Assembly (NCBI GenBank): GCA_027488375.1 | Contig: JAIYBW010000003.1 | Span: forward strand, 62,001 to 126,000 | DNA length: 64,000 nt | Direction of reading: 5' to 3' | From: Pseudomonadota bacterium | GTDB taxonomy: Bacteria; Bdellovibrionota; Bacteriovoracia; Bacteriovoracales; Bacteriovoracaceae | Shown: in pieces, positions 44,215 through 51,634 of the stretch | Layout: the number at the start of each line of letters is the position of its first letter | Position numbering within the stretch: position 1 is the stretch's first letter | The notes under the pieces: generated by a model | The model's database searches: none | Told to the model about the DNA's origin: nothing | Seen by the model: the letters and a program-made list of their open reading frames with translations, nothing else | Made by a program: the position numbers and the translations under genes

Positions 44215-44432
44215 TTTTCCTCGTTTTTCCAAGCTTACTCCACCTTGATTTGGTTGGGAGAGGCTTCAGTACTTTTTACTGATGATGTCGAAATTATTGA
44301 CAAAAATTTGACGGAATATCATACCTAACTGGTTGAAATGTAAGAATATTTTTGCTCAGTTTGGGATTGGTTTAGTTCTCACTTTTTGAGAGCATAAACT
44401 GACACACAACAATTTTTACTTGCGAGGGAAAG

Positions 44433-45491
44433 ATGACACTCATTTTCACGGCCCAAGGTATTTTAGAGCGCTCACGTGGACTCACATTTGACGATGTCTT
44501 ACTTATGCCTCGACATTCAGAAATGAACTCAAGGAAGGCACCGTCACTTCAATCAAAGGTGACAAGAAATTTCGAGCTCAAGGTTCCCATTATTTCGTCC
44601 AATATGGATACTGTCACAGAAAGCTCCATGGCCTTAAAAATGGCTGAACTTGGTGGGCTTGGAATTCTTCATCGTTTTATGTCCCCGGAAGCTCAGGTCG
44701 AGCAGATTAAATTAATTCGAGATCAAATTCGCCAACTAGGACTGCCAGTTGCGGCCAGTATTGGGGTTAAGGAAGAGGGAATGCGTCGGGCCGATATGCT
44801 GGCCGATGCTGGAGTAAATATTCTGACGGTGGATATTGCCCACGGAGATTCAGTCATGATGTTTGAGACTCTGAGTTATGTTAAAAAAAGATATCCCCAT
44901 ATTGATGTCATTGCTGGGAATACGGCCACCCCAGAGGGGGTGAAAGGTATGATTGAGCATGGAGCAGATGCCGTCAAAATTGGCATCGGCCCAGGTTCTA
45001 TGTGCACGACTAGAATTATTACTGGTTGCGGAGTTCCTCAATTAACGGCGATTGCTATGTGTGTCCTTGAGGCCCATAAGCATCAAATTCCCGTCATCGC
45101 TGATGGTGGAATCAAAACTTCTGGGGATATTGTTAAAGCTTTTGCTGCTGGTGCTCAATCTGTCATGTTAGGTTCTATGCTTTCAGGTTGTCTGGAAACT
45201 CCCGGAGAAATTGAAGGAGGAAGGAAACGTTACAGAGGAATGGCCTCTAAAGATGCTCAAGTTTCTTGGAGAGGGGAGCTTCCTCAAGGTATGGCCGCTG
45301 AAGGAGAGGCACGATGGGTCAATTGTAAAGGATCAGTAGAGAATATTGTCCATGAATTATGCGGAGGCATAAGATCAGGTATGACATACTTAAATGCAAA
45401 TATTTTATCTGATCTTTCAAAGAATGCCCGCTTCATGGAGATGACAGCTTCTGGTATGATGGAGTCCAAACCACACGGACTCAACCTTTAG
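44433..45491 (+). CDS. IMP dehydrogenase/GMP reductase family protein without CBS domains
   Basis: 352 aa, versus about 490 for CBS-containing IMPDH and about 347 for GMP reductase. [31 protein letters not shown], the catalytic Cys loop [42 protein letters not shown] and YRGMASKDA are present. The C-terminus [19 protein letters not shown] is IMPDH-like, but the flap region ([18 protein letters not shown]) lacks the usual Arg-Tyr pair and shares AAEG with GMP reductase. IMPDH (guaB, XMP synthesis) is somewhat favoured. GAGGGAAAG is the SD; plsB follows after 6 bp. Confidence 0.85.
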   Translation: MTLIFTAQGILERSRGLTFDDVLLMPRHSEMNSRKAPSLQSKVTRNFELKVPIISSNMDTVTESSMALKMAELGGLGILHRFMSPEAQVEQIKLIRDQIRQLGLPVAASIGVKEEGMRRADMLADAGVNILTVDIAHGDSVMMFETLSYVKKRYPHIDVIAGNTATPEGVKGMIEHGADAVKIGIGPGSMCTTRIITGCGVPQLTAIAMCVLEAHKHQIPVIADGGIKTSGDIVKAFAAGAQSVMLGSMLSGCLETPGEIEGGRKRYRGMASKDAQVSWRGELPQGMAAEGEARWVNCKGSVENIVHELCGGIRSGMTYLNANILSDLSKNARFMEMTASGMMESKPHGLNL

Positions 45492-45497
45492 GATGTT

Positions 45498-47273
45498 ATG
45501 TTTTCAGATGAAGCTTTAGAAATTGTCTTAACTTATCCAAAACTCGCGGAGCGAACAGCTTCGCGGGCCCTTGATCTAGAAAAAGTAAAAAAGATTTTTA
45601 AAGAAATACATGGAGAGTTTTCACCCACTGTGGTGAATTCAGCAGTCAAAGTCATCGATGCGACATTTTTGAAACTTTATGATGGCGTAAACCTTGAGGT
45701 TTTTCCTGGTACTAATTTTCACGAACTTCGTGAAAAGTATCATATCGTCCTTGTTCCAAATCATCAGTCTCATGCAGATTATGTTGCTCTCACATACTCT
45801 ATGTTCAAAAATTTTGGAGTCGCCATAAGAGTCGCTGCAGGAATTAATCTTAATGTTTTTCCTATGGGACAATTTTTCGGCAAGGCCGGAGCTTTTTTCA
45901 TTAGGAGATCTTTCACTGCAGATCAACTTTATAAAATCACTTTTGAAGCCTACGTTTACTATCTCTTAAAAACGAATCAGGTCGTGGAATTCTTTTTTGA
46001 GGGAGGACGTACGCGAACTGGTAAACTCCTTAAACCTAAGTATGGTCTTTTTCAGATGCTTCTGGAGAGTCACTCACAATTAAAAGACGCAAAACCACTT
46101 ATGTTTATTCCAGTTTCACTGGCCCATGAGCATATCCCTGAGGAAAAGGCCCATGCCCGTGAATTAGGTGGCGGGAAAAAGAAACCTGAAACAGGGGCCC
46201 AACTGTTTAAACTTTTTAAGCTCTTTAATAAGCGCTTAGGAACCATTCACCTCAATTTTGGTGAAGGTCTAATTGTGGATGGATATAAAGGGGAGCTCAA
46301 AGAAGCAACTCAAACTCTGGCCTTTGACTGTTTTAAATCCGTAGGGCGAAATATGCCTATTACTCCTTCATCTTTGCTTGCTCTTATTATGCTGGATGAA
46401 CCTTCAGGAGCCTTAACCTGGAAGCAAATTGAAGAACGAGCTCAAGATGTCGTGGATTATTGCCTTGCTCTCAATATCCCACTTACTCCCTCTTTAAGAG
46501 ATGATCTTCATCATGACTCTTTAAGAAGTGCTCTTGATATGTTTATCGGGAATAAAAAAATTGAAGTTTTAAAAAGAGAAAAACTTAATCAAGTTTTTTA
46601 TGCGATTAAATCAGAAAGAAGAGTCGAAGTTCTTTACCATAAGAACATGATCCTTCATCATTTTTTAGTCTCTGGGATTATTAATTCAACTTGGTTTAAT
46701 GTTTTCAATGGTTCGATCAAAGATGGAATGTCCCTTACACGTTTTCTCCAAGCAAAACGTAAAGAATTGAAATACGAATTCTATCTTCCAACAGTGAAGG
46801 AAATGATTAGAGAGGCCCTCAATATTATTTCTTATGCTCTTGGAAGACGTGTTGAATCGATTGAGGAATGTATGAAGCTTTCCTCTCAGGAGCTTTATCA
46901 AATTGCCACAAAAGTGAGACGATTTTCAACAGCTCTTTCTTACCTGTATGAAGCTTATTACATCTCAAGTTTAACCGTGAAGTATTTAGCAAATGAGAAT
47001 TTTAACCAAGAGAGATTCGTACAAGTTGCCAAAGAACTTTTTGATCTTGAAATTGAGCATGGGCGAGTCGTAAAATACCCTGAGTCTTTCTCTGTCTCAA
47101 TCATTAAAGAAACTCTAGATTTTCATCTTAATCAAAAAGTTCTTGAGAGAAATGATGATAGAAGTTTCAGAGTGATTGATGTGGCCAAATTAGATCAATC
47201 TATCGAAAGATTTATCAGAGACCTTAATGATCAGGTGGCGATCAATTTAAAATTTAATAAAGCTCTTCCGTGA
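45498..47273 (+). CDS. plsB: Glycerol-3-phosphate acyltransferase (PlsB-like)
   Basis: 591 aa, shorter than E. coli PlsB (about 807) mainly at the N-terminus. Acyltransferase block I VPNHQSHADYVALTY has HxxxxD, block II GAFFIRRSF, block III VVEFFFEGGRTRTGKLLKPK, block IV MFIPVSLAHEHIPEE. It transfers an acyl chain to glycerol-3-phosphate, the first committed step of phospholipid synthesis at the inner membrane. The C-terminal 250 residues are helical, as in PlsB. It overlaps the following gene by 4 bp (GTGA). Confidence 0.85.
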   Translation: MFSDEALEIVLTYPKLAERTASRALDLEKVKKIFKEIHGEFSPTVVNSAVKVIDATFLKLYDGVNLEVFPGTNFHELREKYHIVLVPNHQSHADYVALTYSMFKNFGVAIRVAAGINLNVFPMGQFFGKAGAFFIRRSFTADQLYKITFEAYVYYLLKTNQVVEFFFEGGRTRTGKLLKPKYGLFQMLLESHSQLKDAKPLMFIPVSLAHEHIPEEKAHARELGGGKKKPETGAQLFKLFKLFNKRLGTIHLNFGEGLIVDGYKGELKEATQTLAFDCFKSVGRNMPITPSSLLALIMLDEPSGALTWKQIEERAQDVVDYCLALNIPLTPSLRDDLHHDSLRSALDMFIGNKKIEVLKREKLNQVFYAIKSERRVEVLYHKNMILHHFLVSGIINSTWFNVFNGSIKDGMSLTRFLQAKRKELKYEFYLPTVKEMIREALNIISYALGRRVESIEECMKLSSQELYQIATKVRRFSTALSYLYEAYYISSLTVKYLANENFNQERFVQVAKELFDLEIEHGRVVKYPESFSVSIIKETLDFHLNQKVLERNDDRSFRVIDVAKLDQSIERFIRDLNDQVAINLKFNKALP

Positions 47274-47719
47274 ATAAATCAATCCTTCCGAATGCTCGTT
47301 TTATTTCCTTACCCTCAAGTCAGCTTGGCAGAGACTGGTATGATGTTACATTAAAGCTTGATTCCGTATTGGAAGAACTTGGTCTCGAACTTCTAGAAGA
47401 GGTCGTTTATCTTCACTATGGTTCAGCTCCTGGAATGGTGATTGAGGGGAGTGCTGAATGTCGGATCGCGAGATCGGTTATAGGGCCCTTAAAAAATTTA
47501 GAGGGTGACTACAAGATAACTGATTGGACCCAAGGACTGGTGTATAAAATTCCTCTCTCGGCTAACTCCTGGGATGCTTTGCTTGCGCAGTGCTATACAA
47601 CTTGGGAGAATTTGGTGAGGATGGCGCTTAAGCCTACCTCTCAATTTACTATTTCCCTCAAAAGAGAGTTAAAAGATTCACTTCATCATAAGGTTGAAGT
47701 TATTTTCTACGAGGGATAA
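47270..47719 (+). CDS. Hypothetical protein
   Basis: 149 aa, GTG start overlapping the plsB stop. Cytoplasmic, alpha/beta composition with VVYLHYGSAPGMVIEGSAECRIARSVIGPL in the middle. The repeated beta-strand/helix pattern vaguely recalls GyrI-like small-molecule-binding domains, but I would not assign it. Translationally coupled to plsB. Confidence 0.6.
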   Translation: MNKSILPNARFISLPSSQLGRDWYDVTLKLDSVLEELGLELLEEVVYLHYGSAPGMVIEGSAECRIARSVIGPLKNLEGDYKITDWTQGLVYKIPLSANSWDALLAQCYTTWENLVRMALKPTSQFTISLKRELKDSLHHKVEVIFYEG

Positions 47720-47795
47720 AGATATTTTAGTTTGTCAGGTAGTTCCAAAGCGTTGTAATTTTGATTTATTTGATTGAATACCCTAAAAGAATGAT

Positions 47796-47809
47796 GGAGG
47801 TGGGTTATA
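47796..47809 (+). promoter_or_regulatory. infC: SD and non-canonical ATA start of infC
   Basis: GGAGG at 47796-47800 lies 6 bp before ATA at 47807. In this frame a TGA occurs at 47792, and no ATG, GTG or TTG lies between it and the conserved coding sequence. Translation of infC therefore must begin at ATA, or less likely at GTT 47804. Non-ATG starts of infC underlie IF3 autoregulation in enterics. Confidence 0.8.
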
Positions 47810-48334
47810 AGCGAGAAAGTTCAAGAACCGCGTGTAAATGAGAGAATCAGAGCACATGAGATTAGACTTATTGGTGATGATGGCAAAGCCTATGGAGTTG
47901 TCACGTTAGCGCAAGCTAGAATTATGGCCGATAGCGAAAGTTTGGACCTTATCGAAATTTCACCTAATGCTGTTCCACCAGTCGTGAAAATGATGGATTA
48001 TGGGAAGTATAAATATCAAATTCAAAAAAAATTAGCTGAAGCCAAGAAGAAGCAAGTTGTGATTGATGTTAAGGAGATAAAATTTCGTCCAAACATCGAG
48101 AAGCACGATTTAGAAGTTAAAATTAATCATATTGAAAAGTTTTTGGAGCAGGGCGATAAAGTTAAGCTTCTTATGCAATTCAGAGGTCGAGAAATGGCCC
48201 ATAAAGATCTTGGTCTGGCCAAGTTCGATGATATTGTGAAGCAAATTTTAGATAAAGGTGCTGTTATTGAGTCTCCATCTAAAATGATGGGTAACCGAGT
48301 TATTGCTATGGTAGCTCCGGGAAAGAAGAAATAA
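47807..48334 (+). CDS. infC: Translation initiation factor IF-3
   Basis: 175 aa counting from ATA 47807; the first ATG in frame (47924) would remove the first 39 residues of the N-domain. The N-domain reads VQEPRVNERIRAHEIRLIGDDG and AQARIMADSESLDLIEISPNA, followed by the linker MMDYGKYKYQIQKKLAEAKKK and the C-domain KEIKFRPNIEKHDLEVKINH and MQFRGREMAHKDLG. All are typical IF-3. It binds the 30S subunit and discriminates start codons. First gene of the infC-rpmI-rplT cluster. Confidence 0.95.
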   Translation: MSEKVQEPRVNERIRAHEIRLIGDDGKAYGVVTLAQARIMADSESLDLIEISPNAVPPVVKMMDYGKYKYQIQKKLAEAKKKQVVIDVKEIKFRPNIEKHDLEVKINHIEKFLEQGDKVKLLMQFRGREMAHKDLGLAKFDDIVKQILDKGAVIESPSKMMGNRVIAMVAPGKKK

Positions 48335-48378
48335 ACCTAGAAAAAAACTTTATCTCTTGGATAAGTCATGTTAATTTC

Positions 48379-48407
48379 ATGCACTCTCAAATGAGTGCAT
48401 TTTTTTT
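48379..48407 (+). terminator. Terminator/attenuator hairpin between infC and rpmI
   Basis: Stem ATGCACTC (48379-48386), loop TCAAAT, GAGTGCAT (48393-48400), followed by eight T. This is a full Rho-independent terminator inside a normally co-transcribed ribosomal operon, 16 bp before the rpmI start. It may act as an attenuator that sets the IF3 to L35/L20 ratio. Confidence 0.75.
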
Positions 48408-48422
48408 GTTTTAGGAGCATAT

Positions 48423-48623
48423 ATGGCGAAAATGAAGACAAAGCGTGCAGCTGCAAAACGCTTTAAAGTAACGGCAACTGGAAAAATTAAGTATAAGAAG
48501 GCGCATCTTCGCCACTTATTAGTTAACAAATCTAAGAAAGCTAAAAAAGATAAGAATACTCCAGGTTATGTTCACCCAGGTGATTATCATAACGCTGCTT
48601 CTTGTATTCCTTATTTAGTTTAA
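48423..48623 (+). CDS. rpmI: 50S ribosomal protein L35
   Basis: 66 aa. MKTKRAAAKRFKVTATGKIKY and KAHLRHLL are the L35 pattern; very basic. SD AGGAG precedes ATG. It is followed by rplT after 73 bp, a leader long enough for control by L20. Confidence 0.95.
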   Translation: MAKMKTKRAAAKRFKVTATGKIKYKKAHLRHLLVNKSKKAKKDKNTPGYVHPGDYHNAASCIPYLV

Positions 48624-48696
48624 TATTAACCAACGAGAGTAGTGAAACAGGGTTAAGTGATAAAAAATCCCCCTGTGAACGAAGAAGGAGAGCCAA

Positions 48697-49041
48697 ATGG
48701 CACGAGTCAAGAGAGGGTTTAAGGCCCGTCAACGTAGAAACAAAGTTTTAAAATTAGCGAAAGGTTTTCATTTCGACCGTCGTACAAAGTACAAGCATGC
48801 GTCTGAAACTGTAAGACGTGCGCTTCATTACGCCTTTATCGGCCGTCGCCTTTTGAAGCGTGATATCCGTAAGCTATGGATTGTGAGAATTAATGCTGGA
48901 GCTCGTATGCTTGGCACTTCTTATTCTCAATTCATCTCTGGATTAAAGAAGAAAAATATTACTATCAATCGTAAAATGCTTTCTGAGCTTGCGATCCATG
49001 ATTTTAATGCTTTCAAAGCGATCTTTGACGCAACTAAATAG
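48697..49041 (+). CDS. rplT: 50S ribosomal protein L20
   Basis: 114 aa. ARVKRGFKARQRRNKVLKLAKG, YAFIGRRLLKRDIRKLWIVRINA and the C-terminal NRKMLSELAIHD are all typical. SD AAGGAG lies 8 bp before the start. L20 is needed early in 50S assembly and is an autogenous repressor in enterics and Bacillus. A strong terminator follows directly. Confidence 0.96.
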   Translation: MARVKRGFKARQRRNKVLKLAKGFHFDRRTKYKHASETVRRALHYAFIGRRLLKRDIRKLWIVRINAGARMLGTSYSQFISGLKKKNITINRKMLSELAIHDFNAFKAIFDATK

Positions 49042-49051
49042 ATTTTAATGA

Positions 49052-49079
49052 AAAGCCACCTTCGGGTGGCTTTTTTTTT
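49052..49079 (+). terminator. Rho-independent terminator after rplT
   Basis: Stem AAAGCCACC (49052-49060), TTCG loop, GGTGGCTTT (49065-49073), with a run of T to 49079. It ends the infC-rpmI-rplT transcript before the ihfA-like gene. Confidence 0.9.
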
Positions 49080-49239
49080 GCCTTTTTTTAACTGTTTATC
49101 AGTTCTTGCCCCTATGCAAACCCCTGAAATTTAATGATTTCTTCATTTTTTTCTCTTGAACTAATTCTGAATGCTGCTAACCTATTAATAATTCTAAATT
49201 AATGGCGATAAGCTTTTGAAACTTCATGGGAGACTTTCA

Positions 49240-49665
49240 ATGAGCATGACTAAGGCAGACATTGTCGAACGTATCTATAAAGAAGCTGGATTTTCTAAAA
49301 AAGAAGCAGCTGAGTTAGTAGATTTGGTCTTCAAAGTCATTAAAGACACTCTTGCTAAAGGCGAAAAGGTCAAGATTTCTGGATTTGGAAATTTTTCAAT
49401 CAGGGATAAAGCAACCAGAGTGGGCAGAAACCCTCAAACTGGTACGGCCATGAATATCAGTGCTCGTCGAGTCCTTACTTTTAAGCCATCTCAAATTTTA
49501 AAAGAAGATATTACAGAGAGATACTCTCATCGACTAGATGAGAATGGTAATGAGAATACTGCTCTTCCGATTAAAGAGGCGAAGCCAAAAGCGCTAAGTT
49601 CTTTCTTGAATAACATTGATGACACTGTCTACGATGACGATCAAGATGATGACAATGACGAATAG
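49240..49665 (+). CDS. ihfA: Integration host factor/HU-family DNA-binding protein with acidic tail
   Basis: 141 aa from ATG 49240, supported by GGGAG 8 bp upstream; a TTG 24 bp earlier is ignored. Residues 1 to about 92 are a full HU/IHF fold: TKADIVERIYKEAGFSKKEA, KISGFGNFSIRDKATRVGRNPQTG and SARRVLTFKPSQILKEDI. The position upstream of a MerR-type gene and the GRNPQTG form fit IhfA. An extra tail of about 45 residues ends in a run of Asp (DDDQDDDNDE), which is not usual for IHF. Confidence 0.88.
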   Translation: MSMTKADIVERIYKEAGFSKKEAAELVDLVFKVIKDTLAKGEKVKISGFGNFSIRDKATRVGRNPQTGTAMNISARRVLTFKPSQILKEDITERYSHRLDENGNENTALPIKEAKPKALSSFLNNIDDTVYDDDQDDDNDE

Positions 49666-49689
49666 TCTTGCTCTTGATATGCTTTTTGC

Positions 49690-50067
49690 ATGATTCCTAA
49701 TAAATCTAATTTTAAATTTCAAGAATTGACCCCAATCACTGGGGTCAAGCCTTATGTCATTCGTTTTTGGGAAACTGAGTTCGAGGATATTTCTCCCGTT
49801 ACTTCAGATTCTGGTCAAAGACTTTATGCCCGTAAAGATGTTGAAGCGATTTTAAAAATCAAAAAACTTCTTTTTGAAGAGAAATTAACCATCCAAGAAG
49901 CCAAGATTGCGATCAAATCTAGAGTGATAAGTTTTGAATCTCAAGGTCATGATTTAGAGGCTACAGAGCATTTATCCATGAAGAGTTCTGAGAAGAATTT
50001 AGCAAAAGAAAGTGTGCTCACTTGTCTTCAGTTAATCAGTGAGATTAAAAGTAAGAAGAACTGGTAA
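49690..50067 (+). CDS. MerR-like DNA-binding protein (short form)
   Basis: 125 aa. The N-terminal winged helix has FQELTPITGVKPYVIRFWETEF and SGQRLYARKDVEAILKIKKLL, then the helical KLTIQEAKIAIKS of the MerR family. The C-terminal part is short with no ligand domain or Cys ligands. A similar short MerR gene often follows ihfA in Proteobacteria. It may bind DNA without an inducer. The stop is 1 bp from the convergent gspN stop. Confidence 0.8.
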   Translation: MIPNKSNFKFQELTPITGVKPYVIRFWETEFEDISPVTSDSGQRLYARKDVEAILKIKKLLFEEKLTIQEAKIAIKSRVISFESQGHDLEATEHLSMKSSEKNLAKESVLTCLQLISEIKSKKNW

Positions 50068-50068
50068 T

Positions 50069-50986
50069 TTAATTTCCAATTGGTTTAAGTGATCCGATAG
50101 TCCCACCAAGTTTTACCTGGTAAAATCCATCACGTTGCGTGAAAGATTGAAACATCATTTCAATGAGTGGCAAATTCTTTTTGAATTGTTCAGAAAATGC
50201 AATTTCACCACTAAGGTCAGCTGGAGACATACCAAAGTTTCCATCTAACATTGAAATACGACCTTTAAAATTGGCCCGAATAGGTGACTCTGTATTTCCC
50301 ATAATAAGTTTTTCTATCATGAGACGTGGCGGATTTTCTGAAGACGCCTCAAGATAAAAATCATTAATTTTAAGTGGGGGAGTTGTGAAGCCTTGAATAT
50401 TTTGTGGAGGAATCTGGAGATCTTTAGATTGAGCTTTTAAACGTAGTGAGCTCATTTGGCCCTTATTTAAACCAAGAGCTAAATCTAGAATAACAGTCCC
50501 GCCTAATTTAAAATTACTCCCTAGAAGTGGCTGAATCCTTACGAGGTTAATGGACTGATCTTTAATCCTGATAAACTGTTGACCAATTCCTGCCACATAA
50601 TAAATAGAGAGTGGCTGCCCTCCAAGTTCTGTCTCAATTTTAAAAGGTAAGCCAAAAGGTGAAAAATTGATCAGCTGATAATTTAATGTAAGGTGAGTAA
50701 ATTTAATCGGTGGACCTTGTCTATCAAGGCAATTGGAAGGAATAACCAAATCTGAAATGATTATTTTTGGAAAAAACCACTCCATTCTTATTTGATCAAA
50801 ATCAGGATTACAACCCCGCCCATTAAAACTTGTTTTAATGGTTGATTTAATCTTGTCTCCGATTGGATAAAACTGAAGAAAGGAGATAATAAAAATAAAT
50901 ACTACCAAAGCAAATATGATAAGAAACTTGAATTTGCTTTTGTATTGAATCTCGTCAAGAGATTGGATTTCACTCATCGTCGACAT
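50069..50986 (-). CDS. gspN: Type II secretion protein GspN
   Basis: 305 aa. One N-terminal membrane helix (FKFLIIFALVVFIFIISFLQFY), then a long beta-rich periplasmic domain with many amphipathic strands (for example VILDLALGLNKGQMSSLRLKA, SPADLSGEIAFSEQF). This is the GspN type found in Deltaproteobacteria, related to AsmA-like folds. Its place as the last gene after gspM supports the call. Start overlaps the gspM stop by 1 bp. Confidence 0.8.
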   Translation of the reverse strand: MSTMSEIQSLDEIQYKSKFKFLIIFALVVFIFIISFLQFYPIGDKIKSTIKTSFNGRGCNPDFDQIRMEWFFPKIIISDLVIPSNCLDRQGPPIKFTHLTLNYQLINFSPFGLPFKIETELGGQPLSIYYVAGIGQQFIRIKDQSINLVRIQPLLGSNFKLGGTVILDLALGLNKGQMSSLRLKAQSKDLQIPPQNIQGFTTPPLKINDFYLEASSENPPRLMIEKLIMGNTESPIRANFKGRISMLDGNFGMSPADLSGEIAFSEQFKKNLPLIEMMFQSFTQRDGFYQVKLGGTIGSLKPIGN

Positions 50987-51633
50987 TATTCGTCCCCGTT
51001 AACCTGAGGAGAGAATTCACTAAAATGAATGGCGTGAAATTGGCCCTGAAGCATGTTGGTGTCAGCATTTCTTTTGATATTAATTGAGGAAACTCGGAAT
51101 TTCTCTCTGGAAATCATCGCCGTAATGATATTCATCAACTCATCAGTAGAGACATTATTAAAATTAAAATCGGCCTCAGCCTTTAAGAGAGTTGCAGAGA
51201 GTTGATTTGAATTGAAATTTGAAACTTGGATTTTTGAGAGATCAACACCACTAGATGATAGTAGGCCAGAAAGACGAGAAGTCATCATTGATTGCCCATC
51301 AATCGGATTAAGAGAAAAAACTCTTGGAGTAATCTCATTTAGGGACTGATCTTGCCCAATAATTTGGTTGGCCTTACTTATGATAGATGTCCGAAGAATA
51401 AGATTCTCCCTAAGGGAGTTATTTTGCCACCAAAACAAACCAATGATGCTTAGTGGAAGAGCAAAAATTAAAACGACAATAAGGCCTTTGAAAATTTTCT
51501 GTTGCTCTTCTTCGAGCCCATTATAAAAATCTTGAATAATATTATAGTTGGGTGTTTTTTGAAAAAGATCAATCTTTTCAAAAATAACCTGATCTAATTT
51601 TCTAAAAGCGGGAATTTTTTTTATCTCATCCAT
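50986..51633 (-). CDS. gspM: Type II secretion protein GspM
   Basis: 215 aa. A cytoplasmic N-terminus (about 1-48), one membrane helix (GLIVVLIFALPLSIIGLFWW) and a periplasmic ferredoxin-like domain with a coiled segment. Family similarity is low, as is usual for GspM; the call rests on topology and place between gspL and gspN. It would form the inner-membrane platform with GspL. One bp after gspL. Confidence 0.8.
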   Translation of the reverse strand: MDEIKKIPAFRKLDQVIFEKIDLFQKTPNYNIIQDFYNGLEEEQQKIFKGLIVVLIFALPLSIIGLFWWQNNSLRENLILRTSIISKANQIIGQDQSLNEITPRVFSLNPIDGQSMMTSRLSGLLSSSGVDLSKIQVSNFNSNQLSATLLKAEADFNFNNVSTDELMNIITAMISREKFRVSSINIKRNADTNMLQGQFHAIHFSEFSPQVNGDE

Positions 51634-51634
51634 T

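Noticed and set aside
44233-44432. Purine riboswitch or attenuator upstream of the IMPDH-like gene
   Set aside because: Only a weak 5 bp hairpin (TCTCA/TGAGA) and TTGACA-like boxes with poor -10 spacing are visible; no aptamer-like conserved loops.
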